From Typhlomys cinereus (Eukaryota; Chordata; Mammalia; Rodentia; Platacanthomyidae): DNA of 64,000 nucleotides. The stretch covers positions 1,736,001 to 1,800,000 of the forward strand of contig JALPQD010000137.1 of assembly GCA_023101885.1 (NCBI GenBank), in the 5' to 3' direction. A program made the translations under genes and the position numbers. The notes below the pieces were generated by a model. That model did not search any database. It saw only the letters and a program-made list of their open reading frames with translations, and was not told the origin of the DNA. Positions 1-12,360 of this stretch are shown here, one piece after another (the stretch's first letter is position 1; each line of letters opens with the position of its first letter).

Positions 1-177
1 TATCTTAAAATTTTTGAAATTCTGAGGAATTCAAAGGAAATGCTACCTCTTCTATTGTCATCTATCTACTACTCCACAGGAATGTTATTACAGCTATGTC
101 GCATGATACCTAGGGAGTTAGTGATTCTCTGCGCTTTTGTTCCTCAGATTTTGTGCTTGTAAAATACCTGATCAGAA

Positions 178-256
178 CCATCACAAGTATGAGGGATAGC
201 ATTTAAATTGACTAGTTTCTGGCACATTGTAAATGCTCAATAAAAGCTATTATTAC
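178..256 (+). repeat. MIR SINE, 3' part
   Basis: The segment resembles the end of an ancient mammalian MIR: a gaggat-like stretch followed by CTGGCACATTGTAAATGCTC and AATAAAAGCT. It is strongly diverged, as expected for MIR. No gene is associated with it. Confidence 0.5.
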
Positions 257-465
257 ATTAGGTTCTAAATTGAAAATTTATTTGTGGAGAGGCTTAAACG
301 ATCATAAAGAAGCTATCCTCTACAAGAAAACCCGGGTGACAGACTGATTATTGGCAACTACTTTGAACCGCTGGATCTGTTTGACATCAGAAGTAATTGC
401 ACCAACTTCATTCTTAGATAAGATAAACAAAACGATTTGCAAAGATTTACTTGTGGACTCAGACG

Positions 466-640
466 TCATGATGGTTCAATGGATAAGGCGACCTGAGTTT
501 GATCCCTGAAGGCCATCTGTGGAAGGAGAGACTTGACTTCTGAGCGTTGTCCTCTGACATCTACCTGTGCTGTGGCGTGTGTGTGCATGCATTTTTCTCT
601 CTGTCTATCTTTCATAAAAAGATAAAACATTTTAAGAAGT
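466..640 (+). repeat. Diverged tRNA-headed rodent SINE (ID/B4-like)
   Basis: The head contains a B-box-like GAGTTTGATCCCTGA. It is followed by a 'cctctgacatctacc' type body and a TG-rich tail, the usual layout of ID/B4-type rodent SINEs. There are many substitutions and no target duplication that I can recognise, so the copy is old. Confidence 0.5.
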
Positions 641-755
641 ACTTCCGGATGAAAAACCCTAGAATACAATCACTTGTCAATAAATTCCACCTTAATAATT
701 TTCCATGGTAAGAAACTTCACCAGCCTAACGTGTCTTCTTTAAAATTCTTTTCTT

Positions 756-1055
756 GGTCTGGGAGATGACTTAGCAGGTAAAAGCACTTGCCAAATAAGT
801 CCAGAGACTGAGTTCGATCCCTGGGACCCACACAAGAAAGCAGATGCGATGGTATGCATCTGTAGTCCCAGCACTCCCATGGCTACATGGAAAGTGGAGG
901 CAGAAGAATCAATTAGAAGCTTGTGGGCCAGCTAGCTTCCAAAATTTCTCCGCTGACCTCCACACATATATGTAGTATTCTCTCTCTCTTTTCTCTCTCT
1001 CACACACATGCACACACACCCACAAATATGTACATAACATGCAAGCAAATAAATC
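756..1055 (+). repeat. ID + 7SL composite SINE (B4/RSINE1-like)
   Basis: The head has an A-box-like stretch (GATGACTTAGCAGGTAAAAG) and a B box (GAGTTCGATCCC). A 7SL-like middle follows (GTAGTCCCAGCAC, then a GGAGGCAGAAGAATC block). The tail is TC/CA-rich and ends in AAATAAATC. This order is typical of the rodent B4/RSINE1 group. Short open frames across it are only repeat translation. Confidence 0.6.
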
Positions 1056-4000
1056 CTAAAGAATTAAGAATGGAGCAAAACCTTTTCCTTGTAAGGACAG
1101 TGCTGTTCAAAGTTACCGTTGACACCTCAAGCCTCTGATCTTTCAGAGCTCTTGTGGAAAATGGACTGGGTGATATGATGGGCATCTGAAGACTGAAGGA
1201 TTTGGGTTCCAAATGAAAATCCAGACCTACCACACTCAAACTCCTAGGGAAGCCCACATCCTAGGGAGAGATGGTCTACAGCGTGCCAAGCACAGAGCAC
1301 CTGTCCCCATGGAGCTCCAGGCTACGTTCGAGAACCAACAGTGCTGGGAAAGGGCCGTATCTAGGTCATCAAGCCCCAGAAGCGCATCTCAGAGCCTGGG
1401 GAGCAGGTGTCTGGCACCTTTCAGATCTGCAGCCGGTGTCTACTTCAGCTGACATTTCAAAGGTATAACAGCAATTCACATCCGTGCCAAGGATTGCGAT
1501 ATGAGATTTATACAGGCTGGGCCCACTTACCTGCTTCATGTGGAAATTGGCTCTCCTGCCCACCAGGAGGGTGGGGGAAGGATATAGAAGACAAGAGGAG
1601 GCTGCTGCTATTTGGTTGAGATCAGTTGGGGCCATAAAGTCTGCTTTATCACAAAACCTCTGGGTTGCCACCTTCCTGGGAAAGAAAACAAGGCAAAAAC
1701 AACTTTGGAATGTATGTATCCTACACTTCTCCTAACCAAGGGGATTCAAAATTAGGAATCCCCACTAGTCACTACTACCTATAAAGTCACCAGCTGAGCT
1801 CTGCTGGGTCAGAAATCCACAAAGGACATTACTGTGTGTCTTTTTTAAGTGGTGGGAGAAGGAATCGAAGTTTGAGGCAGAGACTTCTTTGTTTACAGCC
1901 ATGTCAAAACATGCTTCCTAAGCGCTCCACTTCACGCTCGGCAGCGTCTGCTCTGAGCTGACTGTAGAATGGATTGGTACTCGCGGGTTTTTCAAGACTC
2001 CTGTGTGGAATTTCATTACTGGGATTCTTCAGGTCATTTCCCAGGGAAGTCATCCCACCATAATGACTGTGGGGCCGCTCACCATCAAACGGGCTAACAC
2101 TGAGCACTGCCTTCCCACTCACGGCTGTGAGGATCACCTTCCAAACAGTCCTTGTGTGGGCAGATGGGTTGGAAGAGAGGAGGTGCTATTTTTCTTTAAA
2201 AAAGCATTTGTCCCCACCTGGAGCTAAGCTTCCCAGCAATCTGGAAGGGTCCTATGACTGAAACAGAATTGCTCACAAAGACTTTGTGGGACACAATGGA
2301 GAGACCTGAGGGGGTTCCCTAAACCCAGGCTGTGAGGTCAATGAAACCTTAGTTCCGTTGCCTTTGCCTAATGAGGAAGTACACAGCAAATGAGTGACCT
2401 TTGCCATCTAAAGAGCAAAAGCGGAAGGGACAGGGACAGCAGCATCCCAGTGTGACAAGTTAGAAGCGTGCATAGGACACTCAAGTAAGTTAGGTTAATC
2501 TGGGCCCAGAAGCCACCTTCTTCCAAAGCCACACATGCACAGGTCACCTGGTGCCAACACGTTTCCTAACCATGGGCTCATGCCATGGTTTTTGGTGTTT
2601 GCCTGCCAGACACATAATTTGTTTAGCATCAGCTTTTATGGATAGGGTGAGATCTGTAGCTTTCATGTTAGCAGGAACTTTAATGAAGTAGGCTTGCAGG
2701 GCCTGCGCACATGTCAGAGGTGTGAGTGAGGTGAGCTGCCGCGGCCCCCACCTGATAGGCTTGCCCCCCTCTCAGAGTAGAAAAGGGAGTTGCAGTGGTT
2801 AGAACGTTTTTAGGGCTATTTAGCATCCACAGTCTCTCTGGCCTTTCAGAGGCGAGATGAAGCCTGTCAGAGCTGGAGTGGGGCTTGAGCTGTGACTTCA
2901 AAGTTCCTGTGATCCAGGCCCGGAATCTGCCACTCCACATTGCTATACCGAGCTATTGGGAGGCCCCATCCATGAAGACACTGTGGCTGAAGAGGCTGCA
3001 AGGTGGATCTCCATGTCCTGAGGTCTGTGTCCCTTCAAGTGGTTACTCTCAGGGCAACACTATTATTGTTGTTTTGTTTATTATTATTTTCTCAAGTCTT
3101 TATGAAAAAAATCAGAGAAAAACTAAATAAACAAAAAAGAAGCTTCAAATGTTCTGAAATTAAAGCGTGTTTTACACGCTTCACCAAGTAGTTTTTTGGC
3201 CGCTTATAAAAGATTCAGGTGGCTGCGAGAACATATGTGAGGGCACCATCTCTCTCTAGTTCTTACCTTACAACCAGACCACCTGCTTGGCCTTGGTCCG
3301 TGGTGCATTTGCCAGGCAGGAATCGGTGCTTCAAAACTACAATGCTCTGAAATATGCAGCATTGAGATCTCTATAAACAATGCTTAGGGTCTCTGAATGC
3401 AATGTTCAGTCTGACCAAGGTACTGAGTAAACCTCAATATACAAGAACATGATTTTGTTCCTGTACCTCTCTGAGCCCTTTCAATACCCGAGTAGTTGAA
3501 ATTCAGGATCTCTTTTGGTTTTAGAAATAAAATGAGTCCGGTGGACATCTCTTCCCTGGTGTTCCCACCTCCACATCTGGAACTCCTGTCACCAGACATT
3601 CCTGCATTTGCAGAAGCACCTATGAATAGCTGCACTTAGTAAGGTGGATGCAACAAAGATTCTGAGTAGCCTCGTGTCAGCACCAAATGAGCTAAGGCAA
3701 AGTGTACATAATGCATTATGTACATGTATGAAATTTTAAATTTAAAAAGAAGTACAGGGAAAAACAAGAAGAAAAACTTTGTTCATCAGAGATGGGAATC
3801 CTAGAATTAGGAGAGAGAAGAGTAGAGCAATCTATGGAGACTCTGCCTTCCCCTCTAAAAACAGGATTGTCAAATTTGTGATTGTTTCCGTGGGCTAGCT
3901 CTGCTTATTTTGCCCTTCTGAAATATCTGAAAGTACTATTTATCTATAAGTTTCTTCAAGAAGTTAGCTGATAATTTGGAGAGTTGTGTATCGAAATGGC

Positions 4001-4064
4001 TTCTTTCATATCAAATAAGCTAAAACAAAAATTGTTGTTGTCTGTTGCAGAACACCCTTCTCTT
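1056..4064. other. Unique DNA, no gene recognised
   Basis: I see no repeat family, RNA gene or convincing coding frame here. Open frames are under about 100 codons and show no domain. The notable structure is a 22-bp perfect palindrome at 3703-3724. Confidence 0.5.
3703..3724. repeat. 22-bp perfect palindrome
   Basis: The half-site TGTACATAATG is followed directly by its exact reverse complement, with ATGCAT at the centre. It is AT-rich and could extrude a cruciform or bind a dimeric factor. No function is shown by the sequence. Confidence 0.9.
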
Positions 4065-4130
4065 CATTCACCTGTTCATTCATTTATTTGTATAGAGTGT
4101 TTACTCAGTACTGGATGTGTGCTCTGCTTG
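4065..4130 (-). repeat. MIR/L2-type fragment
   Basis: 'TTCATTCATTTATTTG' followed by a diverged 'agtgtttactcagtactggatgtg' resembles the 'ttcattcatttattgagcacctactatgtgcc' end common to old mammalian MIR/L2 copies in antisense. It is short, so family assignment is uncertain. Confidence 0.35.
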
Positions 4131-4698
4131 AGCTCAAACACAGCCTCTAAATAGTGTGGAGGTTAGAATGAGGACAGACAAGTACCCTACAGGACTTGAA
4201 CCCTGTATAACATACATGAAATGCCATGTATAATGTACATGCCATGTATAACCATGTATAACGTACATGAAAATGCAATCTTCGGGAGATAGTCTCTTTG
4301 AATTTGACTTATAATTGACCTGGCCTTTGTGTCTCAAGCTCCCCAGGACACTTTAAGATGTTCTGACTTGCACTCACACTCAGGAAGTTGTCTATGACTA
4401 AGGGGAGCCTTTGCCGTTATTAAGAGGAGAGGCTAAAGAGAAAGAATACCTATCAAATGTCACCTTCGGGCAGAGGCTCAGCACCAAGGACAGCTATGTA
4501 CCGGAAGCTGTTATGCGGGATAGAAAGGGAAAAAAGAAAAACAGCAGGAAAAAAAATCATCATATCTAAGACCCAGGAAACTTTTCAACCATGTCAATCA
4601 GAGACCAAGAGGATGAAATCCTCACAGTCCTTAGTCTTACCCAACCTTCACCTATTCGAATTAGTAGATTAGAATTAATATTTATGTCTTCAGAATTC

Positions 4699-4807
4699 AG
4701 AAAGAGGAAGGATAGAAAAAAAGGAGGAAGAGGAAGAAAGGGGGAAAGAATAAGAGGAGGCAGAGGAGGGGGGAAAGACGAAGAGGAAGTGACAGAGGAG
4801 GAGGAAA
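4699..4807. repeat. Polypurine tract (GGA/GAA-rich)
   Basis: About 110 nt are almost entirely purine on the + strand, made of GGAGGAAG, GAAAG and GAGGAGG units with only a few pyrimidine interruptions. It is simple-sequence DNA. Open frames through it encode low-complexity Arg/Lys/Glu/Gly and are not genes. Confidence 0.85.
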
Positions 4808-6354
4808 TTATTTTCCTGAAGTTAAAACAAATGAAATAAAGATTTTAGAGCCCTTATGTGGAGTGTAACAGCGTCTACATGTGGAACATTAGAAAGCATT
4901 GGGAGAAAACACAGGGGAGTGAGCAGGATAGGAAGAAACAAGACCTGGGTCTTACACGGAGAGGCGTGTCAAACTATAAATTAACACACTTCCCCATTTG
5001 TGTTTCAGCAACTCCCCTGGCTCTTTCATGAGTTCCCAGGTGGTAAACAGCGATCCAGGATGGGTAATAATCAAGTGGTCTATTCCCAGGCTCGCGGTGC
5101 CTGGTGGGCCAGCAGCAGCCCGGCTGAGCTGCCATGTGGTGGGCCTGGCTCCATGAAGAACACTTTGTTCTTCTTCTAAGTAGCCACTACAGTTGCTCTG
5201 TGTTTTATTTTCAATTAAATTTCTACTAATCCCACACTACAGAAAAACATAGCTGCTGGCGCTCCCAGCCCTGCTTTCTAAAAACAACATGGTCTGCAGA
5301 GAAACCATCATTGTATGAGCCCAGCCTTGTACACACCATAAAAGACACATATGCCACCGGTTTGCCGACAAGGGCTTTCAAAAAGGTGCTTAATAGGCCC
5401 CTAGACCCCGGGCTTCCAAGGCGGTCTGTGAATAGTGCCTCTTGTTAGGGTGGTTGCTATAGTGAGCCCTTGTCTTTAATTCAATTGCATAGTAAATAAT
5501 ACTTTATGCATGGTAGGAAACAAATGGTCACTATAAATCGCCTACCCTTCCTTTGGTCAAAGAGAAGCATTTATGTGGACAGCAATAGAGCACAGCACCT
5601 GCCACTTCGCCTTATCTGAATTTCAACTCTTTGCCCACCTGGTGAGGTGTAGCAGCTTAGTGACTTCTAAAGACTTTTACCACCATGAAAATCAGATTTA
5701 TTAACATTTTTAAAACAACATTTTACACAAACATGCCCCGACTTGTTTGAGCTGAGTCTACATGGAGAGTGAGATTTCCAGTCACACACAGACCCTCTGA
5801 GCTATATGCTCCATGGCTCTGAAGAGATGGAGAGTTGGGGAAGAACAGTGTAGCGCTGAGAAACAGAACACATGGTGCTGCGAGCTTCTTCAGTGATGAT
5901 AAGTAGCTGACAGCACTAGGAATATCTGGTCATCCTAGAAATATGGAAAAATGGGAGCAGGCTGAAAGGAATCAGAGGGAGTAGGAAAGGGGCATCTCTC
6001 CCTCTGGGTGGGAGTCCAGAATTGTGCAATGCTGGGGAGTAAAACTAAAGGAAACCTAGAGGTTAATAAAAGGGGGACGGAGTCCTCCCTCTAGACACAG
6101 TGAGGTGAAAATTACTTATCACCTGCTGGAATGGATGTGAGAACAGGCCAATGACTGAGTGTGTGGTGGGGAATAGTCGGAAGGGATAAGCAATCCACAA
6201 GCACCGCCACAAGCTTCCTGGCAGGGCAGCATCTTGTGGCTGCTCATTAGAGGACAACAGCTGTTTCTTGCTATAATTAGCTCACAGTTCAATAGTTAGC
6301 TGCCGTCTCTTACACCTGTACCACACGCAACATGGAGATTACAGAAGCACATGG

Positions 6355-6357
<3 letters not shown>
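4808..6357. other. Unique DNA, no gene recognised
   Basis: I recognise no repeat or coding frame. Around 5200-5240 there is an AT-rich stretch (TTTTCAATTAAATTTCTACTAATCC) with homeodomain-like cores, but this is weak evidence of function. Confidence 0.45.

Positions 6358-6404
<47 letters not shown>
6358..6404. repeat. (TG)n microsatellite
   Basis: About 23 uninterrupted TG dinucleotides. Likely length-polymorphic. Confidence 0.97.
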
Positions 6405-6407
<3 letters not shown>

Positions 6408-7529
6408 ACTTAAATCACCTCCAGTTACACACATTGTTAGGCATCTAATAGAAAACAACCACCCTCTCCCTTGTTCCTTCCCTCCTTGGGTTGCTTTGGA
6501 AAAACAAGTGGAGAGAGGTGTTGTTTTTTATGAGCCCCAGTTCCCATTTCCAATCTCAGCTCCATGCTCCACAGATCCCCTGAATTAAAGAGGGTCTCCA
6601 GTCTTGTCAACCAACCCACCACGCATTGGGCCATAAAATCTGATTTTCAGCCACCTGCAGGATGATGGAAGGAAGGGGAAACTGAATTAAGAAAAAGGGG
6701 TGTGTGTGTGCGGTGGGTGGGGGGTAGTCTCCGGCCGGCCTGCCAAAGATGGCTTCAGCAGAAGGGTGGAGAACCGGGGTCATTTCCTGCCAGGTTTGAG
6801 CTGCTTGGGGGTGTTGGGGGGACTCCATAACCACACCGTCTCACAGTTCCATTAGTGTCAGAACTCATTAGGAGCCCAATCTACTCGGCAGCAGTGGGCA
6901 CACAAAAGAAAGAGCCAGCCAAAGTCTGCGGACTGACTGCTTGGTAGTTGTTAGAACTGGGGGCAGGCGGGAAGGAGCGATTGTAAAATTCCTGGCTGGG
7001 TAATTAGAGTCAGCAGGGAGGCTGAGAGGCAATAGCAGGCCTCTCATTTCTCTCCTGGCAGTTTTAAAGGACCGGCAGGGGAGGTTTTCATCTAAGGGTG
7101 AAGCCAGGGGCCTGGGTCATCATTCATAAAGGAAAATGATCACCCATTTGTGCCTCGGTAGGATTGTGGATGCTATTGTTACTGGGATCTGGCTAGGGCA
7201 AGGAGAGGATAGGGTGAAGCAGTTGCCTTGGGCAGGATTAGCTGAAGCAACATAGTGGATGCTTGATGTCTAATACATAGACATCAGTACATTCGTGTCC
7301 CTTGTGCATTGCGCAAAAAGACTCGGGGAAGCTCCGAGGTGTAGGCGAGAAACAGTAGTGTTACTACCTAGACCAACTATCTTTGGCATTCTGAGTTTCT
7401 TCAGGTTCAATCAACTGCAATGCTATAGATAAAACAGACAAAGCAGCTCTCTGGCTGCTGTTTGCCTCTCAGGAAGTTTTAAAGAATATGAAAAATTGTC
7501 TACCCGAAAAGAATATTTGAATATTTTGT
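6405..7529. other. Unique DNA, possible conserved non-coding sequence
   Basis: No repeat or coding frame is recognised. The 6880-7160 part has moderate GC and homeodomain-like cores (GGGTAATTAGAG). It reads like a conserved non-coding element, but conservation cannot be tested from one sequence. Confidence 0.35.
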
Positions 7530-8040
7530 AGCTGCAAAGTAATCTACATCCAACAAAATTTACCTAGGTAAAATGAACAATTGGTGGGTTTTCACAAATA
7601 TGTGCCTTTGTGTAATCATCACGAAATCGTGACTGGAGCACCTCTATCTACCCCCAAAGTTTCATTCTGTCCCTTTGCTTCTCGCACCATGCCCCCTGGT
7701 CCCAGCTCCAGTCAACCACTGAGATCTGATTTCAGCCATTCATTTTTGTCTTTTCTGGTATTTCTGCCAATGGATTCAGAGAGTATAATACTTGAGTTTG
7801 GCCTCTTTTAGCTAATGTAATGCTACCAGGATTCTCCATGTTGTGATTTTCAGTGATCTGTTCCCATTATCTGTTGACTGGCATCCCCTTATATGAACAC
7901 ACCGCAGTTTATTTTCCCACTTGTTAACCCATTTGACCTGCTTCTGGTTTGAGGTGACTGCGAATAAAGCTATGATAAGCACATAGGCACGAGTCTCCAG
8001 ATGATCATGTTTACATTTTTCCTGAAGATCTCCTCTTCTG
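7530..8040. repeat. Ancient L1M-type LINE-1 3' region
   Basis: The stretch parallels a well-known mammalian L1M block in several landmarks in order: a 'hydroxyl-like' run ending in ccccaaagtttc, 'cagctccagtcaaccactga', 'accgcagtttattttcccacttgtt', and 'ggtgactgcgaataaagctatgataa'. It is heavily diverged and partial. I recognise the block but not its subfamily or sense strand with confidence. Confidence 0.55.
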
Positions 8041-8656
8041 TCACCACATAGGAAAATAAATGCAATCAGTAGATACAAATAATCACTCAGCTGACAACCC
8101 TGGGATTGACTCTAAAATCAGCTGAGCTACAGACACATGTGTGGTTCTATGGGGTCCAGAATGCAGCAGCACAGAAGAGCAGGAAAGAATGAGAGCTGCA
8201 TCTGCATCTTCTGCATCCGCAGCCATGAGGACCTGGAGTTCCAAGAAGCTTTCGGTAAGTGAGACTGTGCAGGATGTGGTCCAGGCTGAAATGAATGAGT
8301 AAGAGTGCCAAGTAACTTGCAAAACAGTTATATTAAATTAAGCATCAAACTTAAACACAAGCTTTCTTTTTGATAGTTTATAATCTAAAAAAAAACTACT
8401 GTTCATAAAATTGCACACAAACTACCAACCAAAGGTAAAAAAGTGAAGAGAAATAAATAAATAAATAAAGTGAAGCATTTGCTTGGGTTGCATTACAGCA
8501 CATTTCTAGAAACTATGGGGAGCAGACTGCAATGCACTGATCAGAAAGCGTTGAGATGAAGACCGAAGTGAATGTCTAAGTAAGTACAGAGTAAGTATGA
8601 ACGCCAACCATTCATCTAACAACCTTTCTCAGCCTATATGTCCAAACATAATGGTG

Positions 8657-8880
8657 GGCTAGGGAGTTAGCTGTTAGTGAAGCACTCGCCTTAAAAGTAT
8701 GAGGTTCTGAGCTCAATCTCTAAAGTCCACGTTTAAAAAAAAAATAAAGTCTGGCATGGTAGCAGGCCTTGTAATCCTAGTTTCAGGAGGCAGAGACATG
8801 TAGATCCATGAAGCTCACTGTCTAGCCAGCCTAGCCTGCTGGTGATTTACCCCATTCCCCACAATAAAAGGAGACTAATA
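8657..8880 (+). repeat. ID + A-rich linker + 7SL-like composite SINE
   Basis: A tRNA-like head (GGCTAGGGAGTTAGCTG onward, with GAGCTCAATCTC in the B-box position) is followed by a ten-A linker. A 7SL-like half follows (GGCATGGTAGCAGGCC, GTAATCCTAG, GGAGGCAGAGAC). The dimeric order is the B4/ID-B1 layout. The tail ends in ACAATAAAAGG. Confidence 0.6.
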
Positions 8881-9622
8881 CCCAAGGAAAAATACACTCT
8901 ATATTGTCCTCTGATCAACACATACATGCACAGACAATGTGAATGTGTCCCCTCACATATCTACATGTGTATACAAGTGTATACGTATGAGTATATGAGT
9001 GCACACACACACACTTGCACATACCGCTGCCAGCAGCAACAACAAACATAATAGTGCTCTGCTGCCCTAAAATGTCCATATCTGCTGCACTAAAATGTCC
9101 ACATCTGTCCTTCATGAACAAGCAAGGTGAGATTCCAAAGCCACAACTGTGTGGCATAATAGCGAACCAGGTGTGAACAAAAAGGGTAGGGACTGGTTTC
9201 TGTTGCCCTTGCTGGCTCACCGTGGGTTATCACACAAACTACCCTTTGACCAACAGAAATGATTTCTATCATTCTAACAAAAAATAAAAAACAGTACTGA
9301 AGTCAGTTTAGAAACCCAAACTTGATTTTCAAGGACACCTGAACACAATGATTCTGTTTGCATTCTGTTTTCCTTCTTCCTTTGTTCAAGGTCTTGACCT
9401 CAATGCTGCTATTAGACATTTTGGGATTCTGGAGTCCAGCTTTGCCCGGTGGGAAAGCAAGGAAACAAATAAGCTTAAAATATTTTTTATGCTCTAATCA
9501 TACATCCTAAGGTCACCACTGAAACACATCATACTGAAAATCTGTAGGGTCTTAAGGGTAAGCTCACAGGAAAATCAGGGAAGCTAGAAACGATGCAGGA
9601 CATGGATCTGCTGAATATATTA
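8881..9622. other. Unique DNA with a short CA-rich patch
   Basis: A degenerate TG/CA patch lies at about 8930-9020. Nothing else is recognised; reading frames across the patch are low complexity. Confidence 0.4.
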
Positions 9623-9634
9623 AGTGTGTGTGTG

Positions 9635-9661
<27 letters not shown>
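9623..9661. repeat. (TG)n microsatellite
   Basis: TG repeats with one GG interruption near 9634. Confidence 0.95.
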
Positions 9662-9665
<4 letters not shown>

Positions 9666-12224
9666 AATCCTCTGAGGTAAATTCATACCGATCTGTGCAG
9701 ATGAACTCTTTTCTGTTTATTATTCCCAGTTGTGCAATGGAGGTTAATGTCTTGCAAAGCAGGAGAAATCAGGAGTTTGACAGCCCTTCTCCTTATTTTA
9801 TTTTCAGAACAAACAAAGAAAGAGAAAGCTTGATCTTTGGGCCAGTGTTTCTTCCTTTCCAATTCTACCCAGACTGGATCGTCTTAAATCTGATTTGGGG
9901 CCTGAGCATTATTTGGATTAGCTCATTAAGGGGCACCATTCTGACAAGCCACTAATCTGCAGCCCTGGTGCACAGTGCCATGACAGTATTCCACTGAAAA
10001 TGAGAAACCTAATGAGATTAGACAGTACCTTGTGCAAATGGCCTGCGGTATTTTGAGTGGAGGCTCCTGAGCTGGAGAATGCATGAGGTAGACAGATTGA
10101 GGCATCAGGCACCCTTGAGCTAGGACCCAGAAGCACTGCCATCTACCTTCTGAGAGGCAGCAGTGTTGAATCTTTTCTAAGTAAACTCTGTGGAGGATCG
10201 AGCAATGGTCAGTTTAATGATAAAAGATGATGAGTTGGGATAGAGACATCAGTGAGAAGGGTATGAGGGGAGGGGTGCGGTCTCATGTAAGCCTCAGAAG
10301 TGCCCTGGTATCTGTGGAGTACAAGCAACCTGGTGTCAGTGTGAGAACTCCTTGACAACCAGAGTTGGCAATCTATCACATTCCAAAGTTACCTGCCCAG
10401 TACAGGCAGTACTACAAAATTCCACCGATGTCTTCCCTTCTGTTACAGTAATTTTCTTGCCAGTCTTCACTTGTAATTTTAGTTGTTTTTACGCTAAGCA
10501 GAACATGCTGGTTCCCCCTTTTTCTTAGATTGGGGCTGTTGCTATCATCAGAAATTGCTAGACTCCAATAATGCGTGATTTATAATGTCCAGATGTGGTC
10601 ACGGGGCAGCAGACAACACACAGTGGAAGGGGACATTATGCCTCCCCACCCCTTGCCCTCTTTCTTTACTCAAGGAGTAAAACAAAAGTTTCCATGGCAT
10701 TTGCTTGCTTGTAAATGGAAAATAAAGCCATTAACAGAGGCCAGGAGTTGGCCCCCTGGGACATACATAATTCTTTTCATATAATGCTGGTCTGCCACCT
10801 AGTGGTAACTTGACATACTCCAGTGAAGGCCTACTTAACACAACTGCCCAGTACCCCCTAACCCCCCCACGGGAACACTCTTAAGAAAAAGTCAAGGTCA
10901 ACCACTGTGTCAATCATTTAAAGAAGAACCTGTGTGAAACAAAATGACTTGAACGTCTAATACATATTATTAATACACCTAGTCAAGCTTCTTCGTACAG
11001 GCAAAAAAAGGTTATTTAGTCTTAGAAGCCAAGAATTACCATTGATGTATTTAGACTGAATTCAAGACAGAACTGATTTCGACTCTTTTATTTTACCTTA
11101 CCGAAGGTGTTTTGGGACCTGGAGGAGACAACTGTCCAGTAGATAATTTAACTATTTGAAGTATCTTAATGGAGAGTGGAGGAGACCATAGTAATTATTA
11201 AATACCAAGAATGTCTTTCCCAACATCAGGTAAAGAGAAGGCACAGAAAGATTCCTGGTATCAGAGACTCACAAGCACTTTCTAACAAGGAAGAAAGGCT
11301 TTTGAATGAGAGATGGTAAAAGTAGAGTTACTTAACAAACTCACAACCAGAAAACAAAAAAAGTAAGTTCAAAATAGTTTGCAGATTCCAGAATGTCCTA
11401 TTTGAAGTTACCCTTGAAAGTCAAGCATGGATGTAGTATAGGTTTAATATTTCTCATTTTTTAAATAAGAAAAGAAACTAGCTAGGGAGGAGGGGTGAGC
11501 GTGGACTATTTCTCAGTTTTGGTAAGATGGAACAATTTATCAAAAGATCCTTTTTTTCCTAAACGTGGTAGCTTACAAGAGTGTAGGCAGTAAGAGCAAG
11601 GTTTTTGACTTTTCCCTTTCAGCGAAATCCATTGTAATGTTTTTGCCTTCCAGTTTTGAGATTCATGAAAAATCTTTTGTCCTTCAACTGTGATTGAGCA
11701 GCCATCTATTATTTCACTTAAACACCCACCAAAAGAGATGATGTTGATTAATCAAAGTAGAAGAAGCAGACATGCTTTGGAAACAAAAACTCACTGCTTC
11801 AAACGCGGTGCCCATTGGCCATCGGGAACTCCGTTGCTAGGGAGATGGTTACCAGGCATAGGTGCCTTTATAGCAGCTGCGTGGACGGAGGGGCAGCCCT
11901 TGACAGCTTGCTGATACCCTTTGGACCGATGTCATGAATGAAGGCTTTTCAAATATTTAATTTTTCCCATGTGTTGGCCAGAAGAGACTGTGCAATGTGA
12001 CTGTTTTTTGTAGGCAAGATTAAGGAAGGAAAGAAAGGAAAGTGGGGGGAAAAGAGACCAGAATCAAACATCCTGAAAATGAAATGTGAGCAAGAAATGT
12101 GGACAACGACAACAGAAGCCCTGAGGCAGCCTATTGCCCCCTGTGAGCTTGAACTAAGTCCCAAGGTGGCAGTAAGGCAGACCCCTGCAGACAGGGGACC
12201 ATTGTGATGTGACTTCTGTTAGCC
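9662..12224. other. Unique DNA, no gene recognised
   Basis: No repeat or coding frame recognised. The 9880-10060 part is rich in GATTA/TAATC and CATTAAGG-type cores and is a candidate regulatory element. A candidate CTCF motif is annotated separately at 10793-10805. Confidence 0.4.
10793..10805 (-). promoter_or_regulatory. Candidate CTCF core motif
   Basis: The + strand reads TGCCACCTAGTGG, the reverse complement of the CTCF core CCASYAGRKGGCA, matching at every consensus position. It lies outside any repeat I recognise. Matches of this quality are frequent enough that binding is only plausible, not shown. Confidence 0.5.
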
Positions 12225-12360
12225 ATATTTATGGGGAAATGGCTGTGTACCAGCCACTCTGCCAGCTCCTTGAATGTTCCATCCTCTTCAGCGCCCCCAC
12301 CACCACACCATCCTAGGGGACATAAGGCCTTATTATCCCCAGTTAGCATGCAAGCATAAC
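12225..12360 (-). repeat. MIR SINE, antisense
   Basis: A diverged match to the antisense MIR layout: a 'tgtaccagccactctgccagctcct' region, a C-rich middle, then 'ATAAGGCCTTATTATCCCC'. It is old and carries no intact promoter boxes that I can see. Confidence 0.5.
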
